Source: Dendrophyllia cribrosa
Lineage: Eukaryota > Cnidaria > Anthozoa > Scleractinia > Dendrophylliidae
Direction: 5' to 3'
Assembly: GCA_024195265.1 (NCBI GenBank)
Contig: JAJLRJ010000009.1
Location: 4,759,791-4,823,790 of the forward strand
DNA length: 64,000 nt
The notes below the pieces were generated by a model. That model was given only the letters and a program-made list of their open reading frames with translations, did not search any database and was not told the DNA's origin. Shown piece after piece: positions 53,107-64,000 of the stretch; the stretch's first letter is position 1, and each line of letters starts with the position of its first letter. The position numbers and the translations under genes were made by a program.

Positions 53107-55077
53107 TTAAAAATCCACTGGCCGGATTTTCATCTCGGATCTCTTAGCAGAGTAACTGTGACCCTTCGGCTTCCATTTCCCCCAGTTAACACCGGTCCAA
53201 GCATTTGAGTGATGGCCATGATAATAAAAGCCATTCAGGATGGAGGTAACACAGCTGTTGAACCACCAGGCTGCTCCTTTGTAGTACGTAGCACAGTTGC
53301 CATGGTAGTTATCATTGTCACGATCTTTGGTTGAAAACGCAGAGCCGCGATGATAGCTTAAGGAATCGCCAGCAGTTCCTGTAAATAAAAGCAAGATGGC
53401 AAAGCAATACAGATTGATCCTTTGAGCCCCAAACAAATATCAAGACAACCACCGGATAATATTTATTAACTTTTTTCACCGCACTTGTTGCAGTTAATGT
53501 TAGAAGGGGGTAGTCTTATGTGCCACTGGGGACGAAGGGGATGAGACTAAGAAGTAATCCTTTGGGAGATCTGATGGCATAAAATAATAATAAATTTGTA
53601 ACGTGTACTAAAGACATTAATTACATTTAAGAAAAAAAAAACAATAGCGCAAAAGGCTGCTACATAATGGGGAATAATTCAGGTCTAAAAACTAGGGTAT
53701 TTATTGGTGTTGCAGAAGCTATTATTGGTTAGCTTTTGTGTTGTGGTGTGAGTATCGTTCAGTGCAGTGTCTATTGAATCTTTTGTGTTAAGTAACTTGG
53801 TGATCACAACTTTAGCAACACCAAGAAACCGCCAAAACCTATCTGAACTGATAAGAGAACACAGGAGCCCCTGAATATCATGTTTTAGATCTGAACATCG
53901 GTGATTGAACGAAAAAAGAAATATTCAGTTAAATTAATTGCTGTAGAAAAATGTATCAGTACACAGTTATTCGCCTCCCGAAAGGCTTCAAATGGGCGTG
54001 ATTAACCCTTTACCTCCCAAGAGTGCCGCCAAAAATCAAAATTAAAAAAAATCCCAAATTTCGTTTTCTAAAATATTAAAAGACAATTAATAGTACCTTG
54101 CAAAATACTGCAGACAAGGTTTGATTTGAATGGTCACACCATAGGATTTCGTCAACAGACGCAAAAGCTATAACTCCCTTTCACGTCTCTACAGTTGACT
54201 CTGGGAGATTTAATTTTAAGCAAAAGTTACCGTAATAAGTGCCAAGGCTGAGTTTATACTTGGCCGTCTCGCTTGACACAGCGAAGAAGTCGTACCCGGC
54301 GTACGCACTATTTCCTTTCCAATCCTCAAGCTCCACACGAAGTCTATTCTTTGTTTTCGTCAGGCGGTGGATCTTGTCCAATCCAAGCCAAAACTCGCCA
54401 CTCAGGTTGCCGAAGCCACGTTTGTAGTCATTCCATCCGCGGATGAAATCAACGGAACCGTCCAATCTTTTCTGAAAGACCGTCCAACCTCCACCGGCTG
54501 TTTTCTGATCGCAGAACACATCAAACGCACCTGAACTATCTGGGTCGATTGTATAAACACCGCTGATTTTATCGCCAGATTTGTACAGCTCAGCACAGTT
54601 TTTCTTTACTGTAAAAAATAAGATTAGTCAAACCAAAAAATTACAATACAGCTGTAAAAAAAGGGTAAATGAAGTCCACAGCAATTCTTCTTCTTCTTCA
54701 GAGAGAAGACACAATAGTACAAGGAAAGAAAGTATTACTGTAGAGATGAGAATCAGGGAAAGGAATAAAGCCGACAACCCAACTCACAAACTGTACCTAC
54801 CGGATTTTTTAGGGCCGCTCTTTCCAGTCAAAGAGTCGATCTTTTTCTGTACATCAACAAGCTGGTTCTCTATCTTAAGAAGCTGAGCATTGATCTTCTT
54901 GTTGTCTGGTCCCGAGTAATAATTGTTGAAGTGGACATTCTGACATTTGGTTGATCCGGACGATGTTTTGTTGGGTTGTGGCTTGACTTGATTCGATGCA
55001 TTCGTCTTGGTCATACCGACAGCATATGCTGCTTGAATCAATAAAATACAAAAACACACCGCCTTAACAGAAATCAT
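53107..55077 (-). CDS. Secreted fibrinogen-related protein (FReD), three exons
   Basis: Exons 55077-54801, 54608-54231 and 53378-53107 join in phase to 927 nt, 308 residues. The first exon encodes a signal peptide (MISVKAVCFCILLIQAAYA), a linker and a short amphipathic helix (KKINAQLLKIENQLVDVQKK) that could trimerise. The other two form a complete fibrinogen C-terminal domain: CAELYKSG, GAFDVFCDQKTAGGGWTVFQ, WLGLDKIHRLT, GTAGDSLSYHRG, the calcium site DRDND, AAWWFNSCVTSILNG and the final KIRPVDF. Domains of this type bind acetyl groups or sugars in ficolins and tachylectins and mediate adhesion in others; cnidarians have many and some are implicated in immune recognition. Ligand cannot be told. 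A MITE B copy abuts the exon 2 donor. Confidence 0.9.
54004..54220 (+). mobile_element. MITE family B copy
   Basis: Starts TTAACCCTTTACCTCCCAAG and ends TTGACTCTGGGAGATTTAAT, about 10 bp from the splice donor of fibrinogen exon 2. Confidence 0.8.
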
Positions 55078-57240
55078 TTCTCAATGAAATATTGAACCCA
55101 TTCGAATAGTCTGGGTGTCGTGATGTCGAGCAAGCACCACGCAATAATTCAATTTGTGTTATTGTGGCAAAAAACCTTATTTCAGCAGTGTTTACTTATT
55201 TAGTTTGCGAGCGCTTTTTCATGTTACATTGAACTCTTCTTTGTCCAAAGGTTATCGTTTTAGGTCCTTGTTTAATTGTTATGTTGATTTCTAAAAGCAA
55301 TATTGACAAAAACGAAAGGAGTGAGGAAAGAGTCGCGTGGGATGATAAAACTGAAAGGAATAACCTTAAAAACACAGAGGCAAGATTACTCAAAGGCTAC
55401 TGCTCGAGACAGGTGCGCATTTAGCTCGTAACCATCGGAATAATTGGCGTAACTTTATTTTTCTCAATGTTTATGTTTCAATGGGGATTGAAGCAGGTAA
55501 CCTTGGTCAAAATATAGCCACTTTTTCATGTACTGTGTATTAATTTTCTTCGCCCATTTTAACATTTATTTATTTTTATGCTCGAGACCAGGCGCCCATT
55601 TGTCGAAGGTCCACGAACTTTTGGGCAATGATTCTCGAGGCAATGTTAACTTCCTGATGTTTAGTTTTTAATTGTACAAAGGAAGCACTACTTCCCGATA
55701 CTTATAAATACTTACACCGACAACTTATAAACATGTCCGGTAGGTTATCGAAAGTTTGATCCGAATAATAGGTTATCTCGATTGTCCTTCATATTAATTT
55801 GGATCATGTTATAGCTCTGAGCCGGACAGACATATCACATTGTTTGTTTTCAATATCAAAAGGTTCATTAGGTCATAACGAAGTAGACGTGGCAAAGTTT
55901 AGCCTGCGCACAAACGTCTCCTATTTGAAACAAAGGGCATAGAAGACGTCTGCGCACAGGCTACGCAAAGTTTAAAGACAATATTTCTTTTTGTAGGAAA
56001 TATTCGTAAATTAAAGAAGTGGCAGTATGATGATTGTCTTTTAAAAAGCTTTTGCTTTAAAATAAAAACCTGGTTCCTTCCGTTTTGCCCAACATAACGT
56101 TATTTTGGTCAAAACTGACTTAATTTGGCGTTAAATACAAAGATTTCCCCCACTGAAAAAGATCATATCTCGACACATGCATGTGAAGATATCTTCACTA
56201 TAAAGAGTGTTTGCCCTTATTAAAGGAATGGTTTCAGGGTTCGGCGTATGTGCACAGATTAAAATGCTTTACTCGCTTTCTTACCAATTTTATCGGTTAA
56301 AAAAAATTAGTAGTCCAAACAAAGCGAAGGATGACCAAAATTTACAGAAAATTTCAACGGATTACACCGACATCTTCGGACCTTTCTCGAATTTTCGGAA
56401 GTCTTCGGCAATCGATCTTCAAAAAAGTAAATAAGTCATTGTTGCTAAAGTTTAGTTATTCAGTTTTTCAATTAAACTCTCAAATTCAATTTATTCAACG
56501 CGTTGTCTTTGATAATGCCATAGCCATGTTGATTTGACATTCAGTGTTGTTTGTTATCGGATAAAATTCTGTGAGTCTCATGCTCCATATACTGAAATTA
56601 AATTTAAACGAGGCAATCTTTTTTATTACCAAAAATTTTAAAACGTTCTTTAAATACACTATATTTTTCTGTATCATCATAAATTTATTTTAAGTCTTTT
56701 TAATATATATTTTTTTAATTCTTAATTTGCTGTAAATCGGGTAAACGTTTCGTGCATATCCGCATTTAAAACCATTAAGTTTGCCCAGTTACAAATTTAC
56801 CGGTTAAGCTTTGCTAAATTAATCTCCTCGCTTGTAAGTAAAATCTTCATTAAATAGAGCTTTCTAAAGCTAAATGTTTACAAAGAGGAAGTATTCTTTC
56901 GTTTTGTTCGATAATGTATCGTTTACCAACCCAGGCCTTTGTTTAAAACCTACTTAATGAGCAGATGTAAAATGTCTGGATTGAAGCTTTTTATTTCGTT
57001 TCGTTAAGGACGTATTCTATGATTAAGGTTATTAGGAACGCGGATAGAAGATCGGATGGTCGATAGTTTCCTGCCTGTCTGTGTAACTGGCTTCATAAAT
57101 AAAGATCGCGCTAGCGTCATTAGCGCATTAAGACCGGCGTTTAGGTCTTTAGTACAGATTCTAAATCACACACTTAACATTCACAGCGATAGCTATAGCT
57201 GACAGTGAAGTATCTTAGCATATAGGATTGGAGTTTAGTT
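55078..57240. other. Intergenic stretch, no gene recognised
   Basis: AT-rich sequence with the 64-bp insertion at 55901. A possible non-coding first exon of the PRDM gene ends near 57260 (GCATTAAG|gtaagc), but this rests only on the donor-like sequence. Confidence 0.45.
55901..55964. mobile_element. 64-bp inverted-repeat insertion with 9-bp target duplication
   Basis: AGCCTGCGCACAAACGTCTC ... GACGTCTGCGCACAGGCTAC, flanked on both sides by GCAAAGTTT (55892-55900, 55965-55973). Same tips as the 42-bp element at 37550. Confidence 0.85.
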
Positions 57241-58615
57241 TGAGAACTGCTGCATTAAGGTAAGCTTTTCATTTTCATGATCCTATTAAAACAATCAAAA
57301 TGTTGGCCTCAGCTATGTCTTTACTTTCTTCCGGAATATGCGGGTTTTTGATATATAGCTGCACACCAGATGAAGGACAATACAATACATCCATCTATAC
57401 TAAGCAAAATATTACATGTCTCCTTAATAAATAAATCGCTTCTCGGCGTTATATCAGTCAGTAATTGAGTGTTGAACTATTGCCAAAGTGGGTTGTATTT
57501 TATGGGAATTTTGCCTGTTTTTGTCGATACAAAACTAAACCGGAAGGTAACCTTTCTCATACACGAAATGCCCCAATAAACTGAAATAAATAACTAGAAC
57601 ATCAAGAGAAAGATGTCAGATAAACTCCCGAATAATCAGTTTTTAGTGAGTTTTCCAAGAAACCCCAATTCTTTTTAGTTGCAATCTCTTTCCATCCTGA
57701 CAATCTGCAGCCCGACACTTATTTATATTTTCAATTCAGTGCAACAGTAAAATAGTTTTAAACAAAATTGGACCGTCATTTTAATTTCGCTTTTTAGAAG
57801 AAAAGGTGCATAGAAACTTTAAAGATTGAATTAACTAGTGGAGAATGTCGCCGATAAAAATTTACCACGAGTTTCCATTTGCTTGTTTAGTTCCTTTCCC
57901 GCAGGTGGAACAGGGTAGGGAATATTGGTTATTACATGACCACCCTTGGAAAGCATGCCCCGCGCGCGATCCAGACACTCACCCGGAAAAGCAGATGTTA
58001 GAACAGAAATTTGTCACTGATTGTACCAGCAATAATACACCGACACGAGGCAACATGCTTCAATCTATAATATCGTGTTTGTCACAAATGTGAAAATCAT
58101 AGAAGTCTTTCAGAAAAACCTCATACAAATATAATTCTATGTCGTTGAAACGATAATTTGTTCCGAAGGCAGCAATCCGTAAAATGATTGTATAGACCAT
58201 TAAAACAAAATATAAAAGGCAGAGCTCGTCATGTCCGGCTGGCGTCTATGGCACAACTGAGTGCAAAGAAAAACGCTTACACGTATGTTCCACATGATCG
58301 TATTCCTCTGGTTGGTGTAGGCTCTTTTTTTGATTACCCCAAACGAATGTGAACGGCCGGCAAATTAGTTTAGTACTTTTTGTGCCAAGGCCCATCAATC
58401 CGAAATCTTTACTGGGTCAGTAAATCAGTAGAAAACGAGACGAGGATAGGACAACGAAGTAGATTGCAATAATAGTGGATAAGGTACAAGAATGATAATC
58501 CCATGTTGATTTTGAGTCAGATATATTTTGAGGTTTCCTTCATATTTCGTTACAGTTTTGAACAGAAAGCTGATCAGTTTGGCTTTATTACTGAGACTAT
58601 ATTTGATTATTTCAG

Positions 58616-61600
58616 GTAAATCACTGTATGCTGTGTATTCTCTTCCAGCAAAACGTTTTCAAGATGTTCAACACTTTTTCCAAAGAAGAATTGAATTTCT
58701 CTCAAGAGGACTTACAGGCAGTACTGTATGGTCAGCGGAAAACTGTCATCCATTGGAACAGAGGTAAGTCTTTTGCATTCTTGTTAAAGGAGCTGTTGTC
58801 ATGGTGATTGGGTTAAAACTGCCCCAAATCTTGTCGTACACGAAATGCTAATAGAACACTAAGAGAAAGATATCAAGTGAAAATTCTAAGAGAAAATAAA
58901 CCATAATTAGAGTTTTAGCGAGTTTTCAAGACAGAAGCGATAAACTTGAAAAAATCAGTCCAATTTTTTCGAGATGCAATCCAATTCCATCCTGGCCATC
59001 TGCAGCCCAAGACACTTAGTTTTACTCTCAGAGCACTAGTAGAATACTTTTTAACAAAACTGGACTCTTATTTCTGGGTTTTCACTGATATAAAGATGTC
59101 TTTTGGCTTTTTACAGTAACACTAAAAATGGTGACAGAGCCCCTTTAAACCCTCAGCTATATACACTATGCTTTATTCCTTTATTTTTCAACTTACAAAG
59201 AGCACAACAATTTTAATTACTCCTTTTTTGCGTGCGGTTTTGGTAGATTATCATATTAAGTAATTATATCACGTTCAAAATAAGAAGTCAGTCTGAACTG
59301 TGCCATCGGTGTCCGAGATTGTTGCAAAAAACTCTTATTTTTGTCAGTGTGAAGTTCGAAAAATGCTTACTTTTATAAGTTTAGAAATAAGATAACCCTT
59401 TTTTTCTCTTCTCCTTCCTTCCTTAAGGTTTCTTTTCTCCTCAGCCTTTACCATATGAGCTCAAGATATTAACAGTCGCGACCTCTGGACATTTCCGCTA
59501 CGGTGTTTTTTGTGGTCAGCTTGAAATCAAGAAGGGTATGCGCTTCGGTCCTTATACCGGACGTATTGTCAGTTTGGAAGAAATGAGCCAAAATTCTTTG
59601 CAAAGTGAATCTTTATGGGAGGTATGTAATCTATATCCTCTTAAATTATGCCACGAGTTTTTCAATTCGTCAAACGGTAGCCATTTTATTCATGTTTGCT
59701 TTTGCTTCAATTAGATCTTCATTGATGGCTGTCTTCGATACTGCATCGATGGAGCAACAAACCGGAAAAACTGGATGAAGTTTGTCAACTGCGCGCGTCA
59801 TCCGGCTGAGCAAAACCTGGCACTAGTACAGCAGGGTGGTTTATTGTATTACCAAGCAACGCATGTGATATCTGAAGGAGAAGAATTAAGAGTGTGGTAT
59901 GGCGACGAATATTCGCTATTTATGGGAATACCACTTGGAATGAAGAGCGGCTCGATAGGTGATTTGTCGAGTTGTAAACCCTGGTTTTCATATGTCGGGA
60001 AAATCCCAGACGGAGGGAAACAACGTAATCCCCGATTGTCTGGGATTTTCCCGACATATTAAAAGCAGGCTTAAGAATAATGCGGTAGAGCATAGTTAGT
60101 AAACAAACCCCTTTAGACGGCTTGTATATGGAAATTAATGGCAACTGTGAGGCTTTTTAAACAATCGGCGTCAAAAATAGTTGAGGCACTTTAAAGAAGG
60201 AACTCTTCTCAAGTATTTTCTTATTTCTACTGAGAATATATGTTGAAAACTTCACCTTCCTCCCCACCCCACCCCTATTCAGTGTTGCACCGCTGGTCAA
60301 GTAGCCTGTGGGGAACAGAAGACATCATTTATTGGAGGGGAGTAGCAGGGGCGGATCCAGGGGGGGGGGGGGGGGGGGGGGTGAAATGGGTGAATTTTCA
60401 CCCCCCTTTTCTGAGACCCTTTCTTTCTTTTTTCTAAAGTATTTCTCAAATAAATAATATTTTATTTCTCTGATATCTTTTTTGAGGTGAATTTCACCCC
60501 TCATCTCAAAATCCTGGATCCGCCCCTGAGTAGGGGGCAGCGAGGTTATCTTTGTCCATGGTACCAAAAAATGTACCACAAAAATGAAAGTGTTTCAATT
60601 TAGTACAATTTTAATGACAATATTTATCTAATATTGTTTTTTTATTGCATGATTTTTGCGCGGTTCTCTGGAAGAGCACTTTTATGAATGAGATTCCGTG
60701 TTTTAATAAAGATGATTGATTGATTGATTGATTGAGTTGTGTTGCCGATTGTAGTCTCCGATAAATTTCCACAAAGCACTTTACCAAAAGGTAACAGCTA
60801 GTGATGCTTGTGGCGCGATTGGGAGAGTGGCAAAAACAAATGCAAATTGATTGGTTTACTCGAGGGTATATTGCCTAATAGCCATCATCTGAGTTTGTAC
60901 CACGTGATGTGTTTTTTCAATGGGAGTGTGCGGAAAGTAATCAATGATGTGTGTAATATATTGGCTATTTGATGGGAATTCCCAGGGATGAAAGAGCGCA
61001 CATGTGCGTGATTTGCAAAAGCTTTTATTTAGGGGGTGATGGCGATTATATCGGCTTTTTATCATGTAGCTCTGGAAAACGGGACGGACTGTGTATTGCG
61101 TTATTTAAGTTTTACCCTGTAACTGCCAAGAGTGCCAAAAGGCAATGTTCAAGTAAAATTCAAAATTTCATTTTGTAAAATATTGAAAAAAAATTGGTAC
61201 ATGTACCACGCAAAAGTACTACTGAAGAGGTTTCATTTGAATGGTAACACCATAGGATTTCGTTGACAGACTCAAAAGTTAGAGCAACACTACATGTCTC
61301 CATAATTGACTATGGGAGTGAAAGGATTAATTAGTAATGGGCTAAAATTAACCTCCCTACTGGGAGTGAATGAAAGCTTTGCACACACTGCAGTATGTCC
61401 AACATGGAAGAGTGTTTCTCTTTTTCTGCAGTTGCCGATTCAAGCTATCCTTGCCAATCATGCGGCAAAGTATTCGCCTACAAATATTACCTCAATCGCC
61501 ACCGGAAATACACGCGCTGTATTGACTACGGACAACGGAAGTTCCCCTGCTCATTGTGTAACCGCTCCTTTGACAAGCGAGACCGGTTACGCATTCACAT

Positions 61601-61874
61601 CCTTCACGTGCATGACAATTACCGCCCTCACTGCTGCACAGTGTGCGGGAAAACCTTCTCGCAGTCATCAAGCCTTAACAAGCATCTGCGGGTACACAGT
61701 GGGGAGAGACCATACAAGTGCCCTTACTGCATCAAAGCCTTCACAGCGTCCTCTATTTTGCGCACGCACATCCGTCAGCATAGCGGAGAGAAACCATTCA
61801 AGTGCAAGTATTGCGGGCGCGCGTTCGCCTCACACGCTGCGCATGATAGTCACGTGCGACGGAATCATCGCTAA
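58616..61874 (+). CDS. PRDM14: PRDM family SET / zinc-finger protein, PRDM14-like, 5' uncertain
   Basis: Exons 58616-58763, 59428-59621, 59715-59958 and 61432-61874 join in phase (1,029 nt, 343 codons with stop). Met codons are at 58628 and 58664; an upstream coding exon is possible. Residues before the SET domain read SQEDLQAVLYG, like the pre-SET region of PRDM14. The PR/SET domain has FRYGVFCG, GMRFGPYTG, NWMKFVNCARHPAEQNL, LLYYQATHVI and ELRVWYGDEYSLFMGIP, and lacks the NHxxC motif of true SET enzymes, as PRDMs do. Five C2H2-type fingers follow with TGEKP-like linkers (SGERPYKC, SGEKPFKC); the first ends in Cys instead of the last His. PRDM14 is a DNA-binding repressor in vertebrate germ cells and pluripotency, and cnidarian homologues are reported in neural lineages. 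An AATAAA is at 61964-61969. Confidence 0.75.
58788..59144. mobile_element. TTAA-flanked MITE in PRDM intron
   Basis: TTAA (58784-58787) then AGGAGCTGTTGTCAT; at the right GTGACAGAGCCCCT then TTAA (59145-59148). Its interior matches a decayed copy at about 57555-57800 (TCTGCAGCCC, GCAATC...CCATCCTG blocks). Same tip type as 43002. Confidence 0.7.
59990..60060. repeat. Hairpin just after a PRDM splice donor
   Basis: TATGTCGGGAAAATCCCAGAC and GTCTGGGATTTTCCCGACATA are perfect 21-bp arms about 26 bp apart (arms also contain GGGAAAATCCC). Confidence 0.85.
60346..60530. mobile_element. Inverted-repeat element with GGGGCGGATCCAGG tips
   Basis: AGGGGCGGATCCAGG with a G run at the left and CCTGGATCCGCCCCT at the right. 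The interior also pairs (GTGAATTTTCACCCC and GGTGAATTTCACCCC). Similar tips occur at 47365. Confidence 0.75.
61111..61332 (+). mobile_element. MITE family B copy
   Basis: Starts TTACCCTGTAACTGCCAAGAG and ends GACTATGGGAGTGAAAGGATTAA. It ends 100 bp before the PRDM zinc-finger exon. Confidence 0.8.
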
Positions 61875-62968
61875 GAGAGTAGCCATGGAGACGGAATAGA
61901 GGAGGAAAGATGAAAGACCAGAAATAAGAACAGTAGTGGAACAAACCCCCTTCATCGATTGTAAATAAACACTGCTCTTTAGTCTCATGTAACTCTCAGA
62001 TATGATGTTTAAACCCCACACCTGTAGCTAAGTTGCTTTATTCTGTTAATTCTAGAATTTTGAAACTCGAAATAAACTGCAAAAGGGAAGTTAAATTAAG
62101 AAGCGGTCTTCAGTGCACCTGTTTGTCTCCTGAGGCTGTATAACAATAAGTAAATTAACTGAGTTCATGACACGTCTACGCCTGAAGTGTCCTGTTTTGC
62201 TGATTCAGTTCCTGTTTTGCTGATTCAGTTGATTGAGGAAAAAGGAAGAAGCAAAATTCAACAAGATATTTTGTGAGCGTTGGTAAAAATACAAAACAGA
62301 AAAAAAGAGAAAACTCGAATTACAGTGAACAATCAATTTGAGGTCACCAAAAATGTTTGGACAATATTTTTTAAATTTATTTTATTCGGTAGTATCCTTC
62401 AGTATTCTGTACTTAAATTGAATTTTAGAACTGGAATGTCCCATATATATTTATATCAAGAAAACACACTGACTCAGCTTGCATATTGGCTCAGGTTCCA
62501 CGTCACGGGGTAAAAAAAAATATGATGGACTATTGTTGTACGCGGAAAAAAGTAAGAACTATTGTCTTAGTACCTGGCAAATGTATGTATTTAATTTCAC
62601 ATGTTTTTTTCTAAATTAAAACTGTATGTGCACTGTATGTTGGTTTAAGATCCAATGCATCCTTAAATAAAATTATTATTCTAATGCAGCTAGCTCAAAA
62701 GACATATTACTGGAATTTATTTTTGCATTCTACATGTTATTTACTGCACCTGCAGGAGATATTTCTAGTAGAGTTATTTCAGCCAATCAAATCTCTTCAT
62801 TTACCTCGCGCCTCATTAAATATTTGAGTTTAATTATTTTCCCCTCTGAGGTGTCATGTAATAACTAAATGCGGTTGTTTTAAATTTTCTATCGAGTTAA
62901 AAGCAAGGAACTTGAAGCAATCATTGAGAAGTAGGGCGGCTGTGTTTTATATAACATACCACTTGAAT
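61875..62968. other. PRDM 3' flank and upstream region of the next gene
   Basis: Candidate polyadenylation signals at 61964-61969 and about 62070. A short direct repeat CTGTTTTGCTGATTCAGTT is doubled at 62190-62230. No coding frame stands out. Confidence 0.5.
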
Positions 62969-63358
62969 ATGTTGTTGTTCGTTCTTTTTGCAGCCGTGTT
63001 GTCCGTTTGTAATCCACTTAGAAGCTATCGTATCGATGTGAATATTTTGCTAGAAGAATCCGACTCTGACACGAAAAAGATCGTACAAAAGGCCGTTGAA
63101 CGTTATCAGTTTGTTCACGGAAATATTTTATTGGAAAAAGCAGTTTATTTAAACTTCAAATTGGTGACATATAACAAAGTAATAAACAGCCTATTGACTC
63201 CGGATCAAGACCGCTTCCAGTGCAACCTCACGGCAGCGTTGTGTTCGACAATCTTTGTTCACATTTCAAATCACGAGTTGGTTTTGTCTTCGTTAATGGA
63301 AAGATCAAATATTGTTACCGTTGGCCTGTTCCAGAAAAACGGAACTCCATACACTCAG
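62969..63358 (+). CDS. First coding exon of a secreted or membrane receptor, possibly iGluR/NMDA-like
   Basis: From ATG 62969 a frame runs to a splice donor CTCAG|gtaagc at 63358. It starts with a signal peptide (MLLFVLFAAVLSVCNPL) and continues RIDVNILLEESD, then an amphipathic helix KKIVQKAVERYQ and FVHISNHELVLSSL. This order of strand-helix-strand resembles lobe 1 of the periplasmic-binding-like amino-terminal domain of ionotropic glutamate receptors, including NMDA types, and of other ANF-type receptors. The rest of the gene lies beyond the donor, perhaps outside the window. The assignment is tentative; the signal peptide and donor are clear. Confidence 0.45.
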
Positions 63359-63375
63359 GTAAGCGACGTCTTTGA

Positions 63376-63583
63376 CCCTTTGACTCTCAAGAGTGCCAAA
63401 AATCAAAATTTAAGAAAAATCTTAAGTTTCATTTTGTACAATATTGAAAAACAAATGGTACCATGCAAAATTACTGCTGAAGAGGTTTCATTTAAATGGT
63501 CACATCATAGGATTTCGTCCACAGACTCAGAAGTTAGAACTACAGTACATGTCTCCTTAATTGACTCTGGGAGTCAGGGTTAA
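63376..63583 (+). mobile_element. MITE family B copy
   Basis: Starts CCCTTTGACTCTCAAGAGTG and ends TTGACTCTGGGAGTCAGGGTTAA. It begins about 17 bp after the splice donor at 63358, and the upstream frame reads into it. Confidence 0.85.
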
Positions 63584-64000
63584 AAAAATATATTTTTATC
63601 AAGTATCGGTTTAGAACGGATAGCTCAGCCTTTGAAACAAATGAATCTCTTATTTCTTTTAGATTACGTATGAATTGTTTTAATTAGTGTCTCGATGTTT
63701 GCGGCTATTTTTCAGACCAGATTTCTATTCTTTACATTGTAAATCGTAATGTTTTGTTCGTGTAGACAGAGAGAGTATGTTTAACAAGCCTTCGTAGCAT
63801 TCATTTTCTTTTCCTTTCCAAGCGCGAGAAACGAATGGGAGATGGACGTGAGAAGGGGCAAAAAAAATGGACAGGCCGTTGTTTTTGTCTTCATGCTTCT
63901 CCCGCGCTCTCGGCGATTGCTACACTGGCTAATGTTTGGCAAACATGTAGACATGAACCAATGATTCAGATGATTTTTTTTAAATTAGCACCAGAAGATA
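63584..64000. other. Intronic tail of the window
   Basis: AT-rich sequence with a partial foldback-like piece (about 63810-63930: CCAAGCGCGAGAAACG and CGCTCTCGGCGATTGC, TACACTGGCTA related to the 7529 repeat). No exon recognised. Confidence 0.4.

Noticed and set aside
52898..53110. 70-residue plus-strand frame
   Set aside because: Lies in the 3' flank of the antisense fibrinogen-related gene; no recognisable domain.
57845..58093. 82-residue open frame as an N-terminal PRDM exon
   Set aside because: No donor gives a convincing phase match to the exon at 58616 and the residues resemble no PRDM region. Kept only as a remote possibility.

Overview
The window is intron-rich, AT-rich animal DNA full of short inverted-repeat transposons and LINE remnants. 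The gene content (a PKD/REJ/GPS/PLAT polycystin, a FAM227 protein, a fibrinogen-domain secreted protein, a PRDM factor, an intronless class A GPCR) and the repeat texture suggest a cnidarian, probably an anthozoan such as a stony coral. This is inferred from gene style, not from a marker gene. Exon structures were derived by matching reading frames across GT-AG (and one AT-AC) splice sites by eye.

Layout. 1-1041 (-): two overlapping, frame-broken ORFs, the downstream one a YqaJ/lambda-exonuclease-like nuclease that runs off the window edge; probably virus- or transposon-derived. 1129-2680: foldbacks and tandem repeats. 2683-31256 (+): a polycystin-1-like receptor channel in 17 exons whose phases all agree (10,173 nt, about 3,390 residues), with the true 5' end not found. 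Its introns hold an antisense intronless GPCR (13276-14163), LINE 3' ends, MITEs and foldbacks. 31257-33372: spacer with a TCAA microsatellite and a duplicated 150-bp segment.

33373-50940 (-): a FAM227-family gene in about 18 exons, including an apparent U12-type AT-AC intron. 51272-52294 (+): a single-exon kelch protein resembling KLHDC9, head-to-head with the FAM227 gene with about 330 bp between start codons. 53107-55077 (-): a three-exon secreted fibrinogen-related protein. 58616-61874 (+): a PRDM SET/zinc-finger gene, most like PRDM14. 62969-63358 (+): the first coding exon of a secreted or membrane protein with a receptor-like ectodomain, possibly an ionotropic glutamate receptor relative.

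How the genes relate. No operon-like pathway is expected in this kind of genome. Polycystins, FAM227 proteins and KLHDC9 are linked in other animals to cilia, sperm or testis, so the first 52 kb may be enriched for ciliary or sperm functions, and the FAM227/KLHDC9 pair may share a bidirectional promoter. The most notable observations are the AT-AC intron, the nuclease fragment, two tiny (42 and 64 bp) inverted-repeat insertions with perfect 9-bp target duplications, a PIF/Harbinger-type element with a TTA duplication, and an intron whose first bases mimic the next exon of the polycystin.
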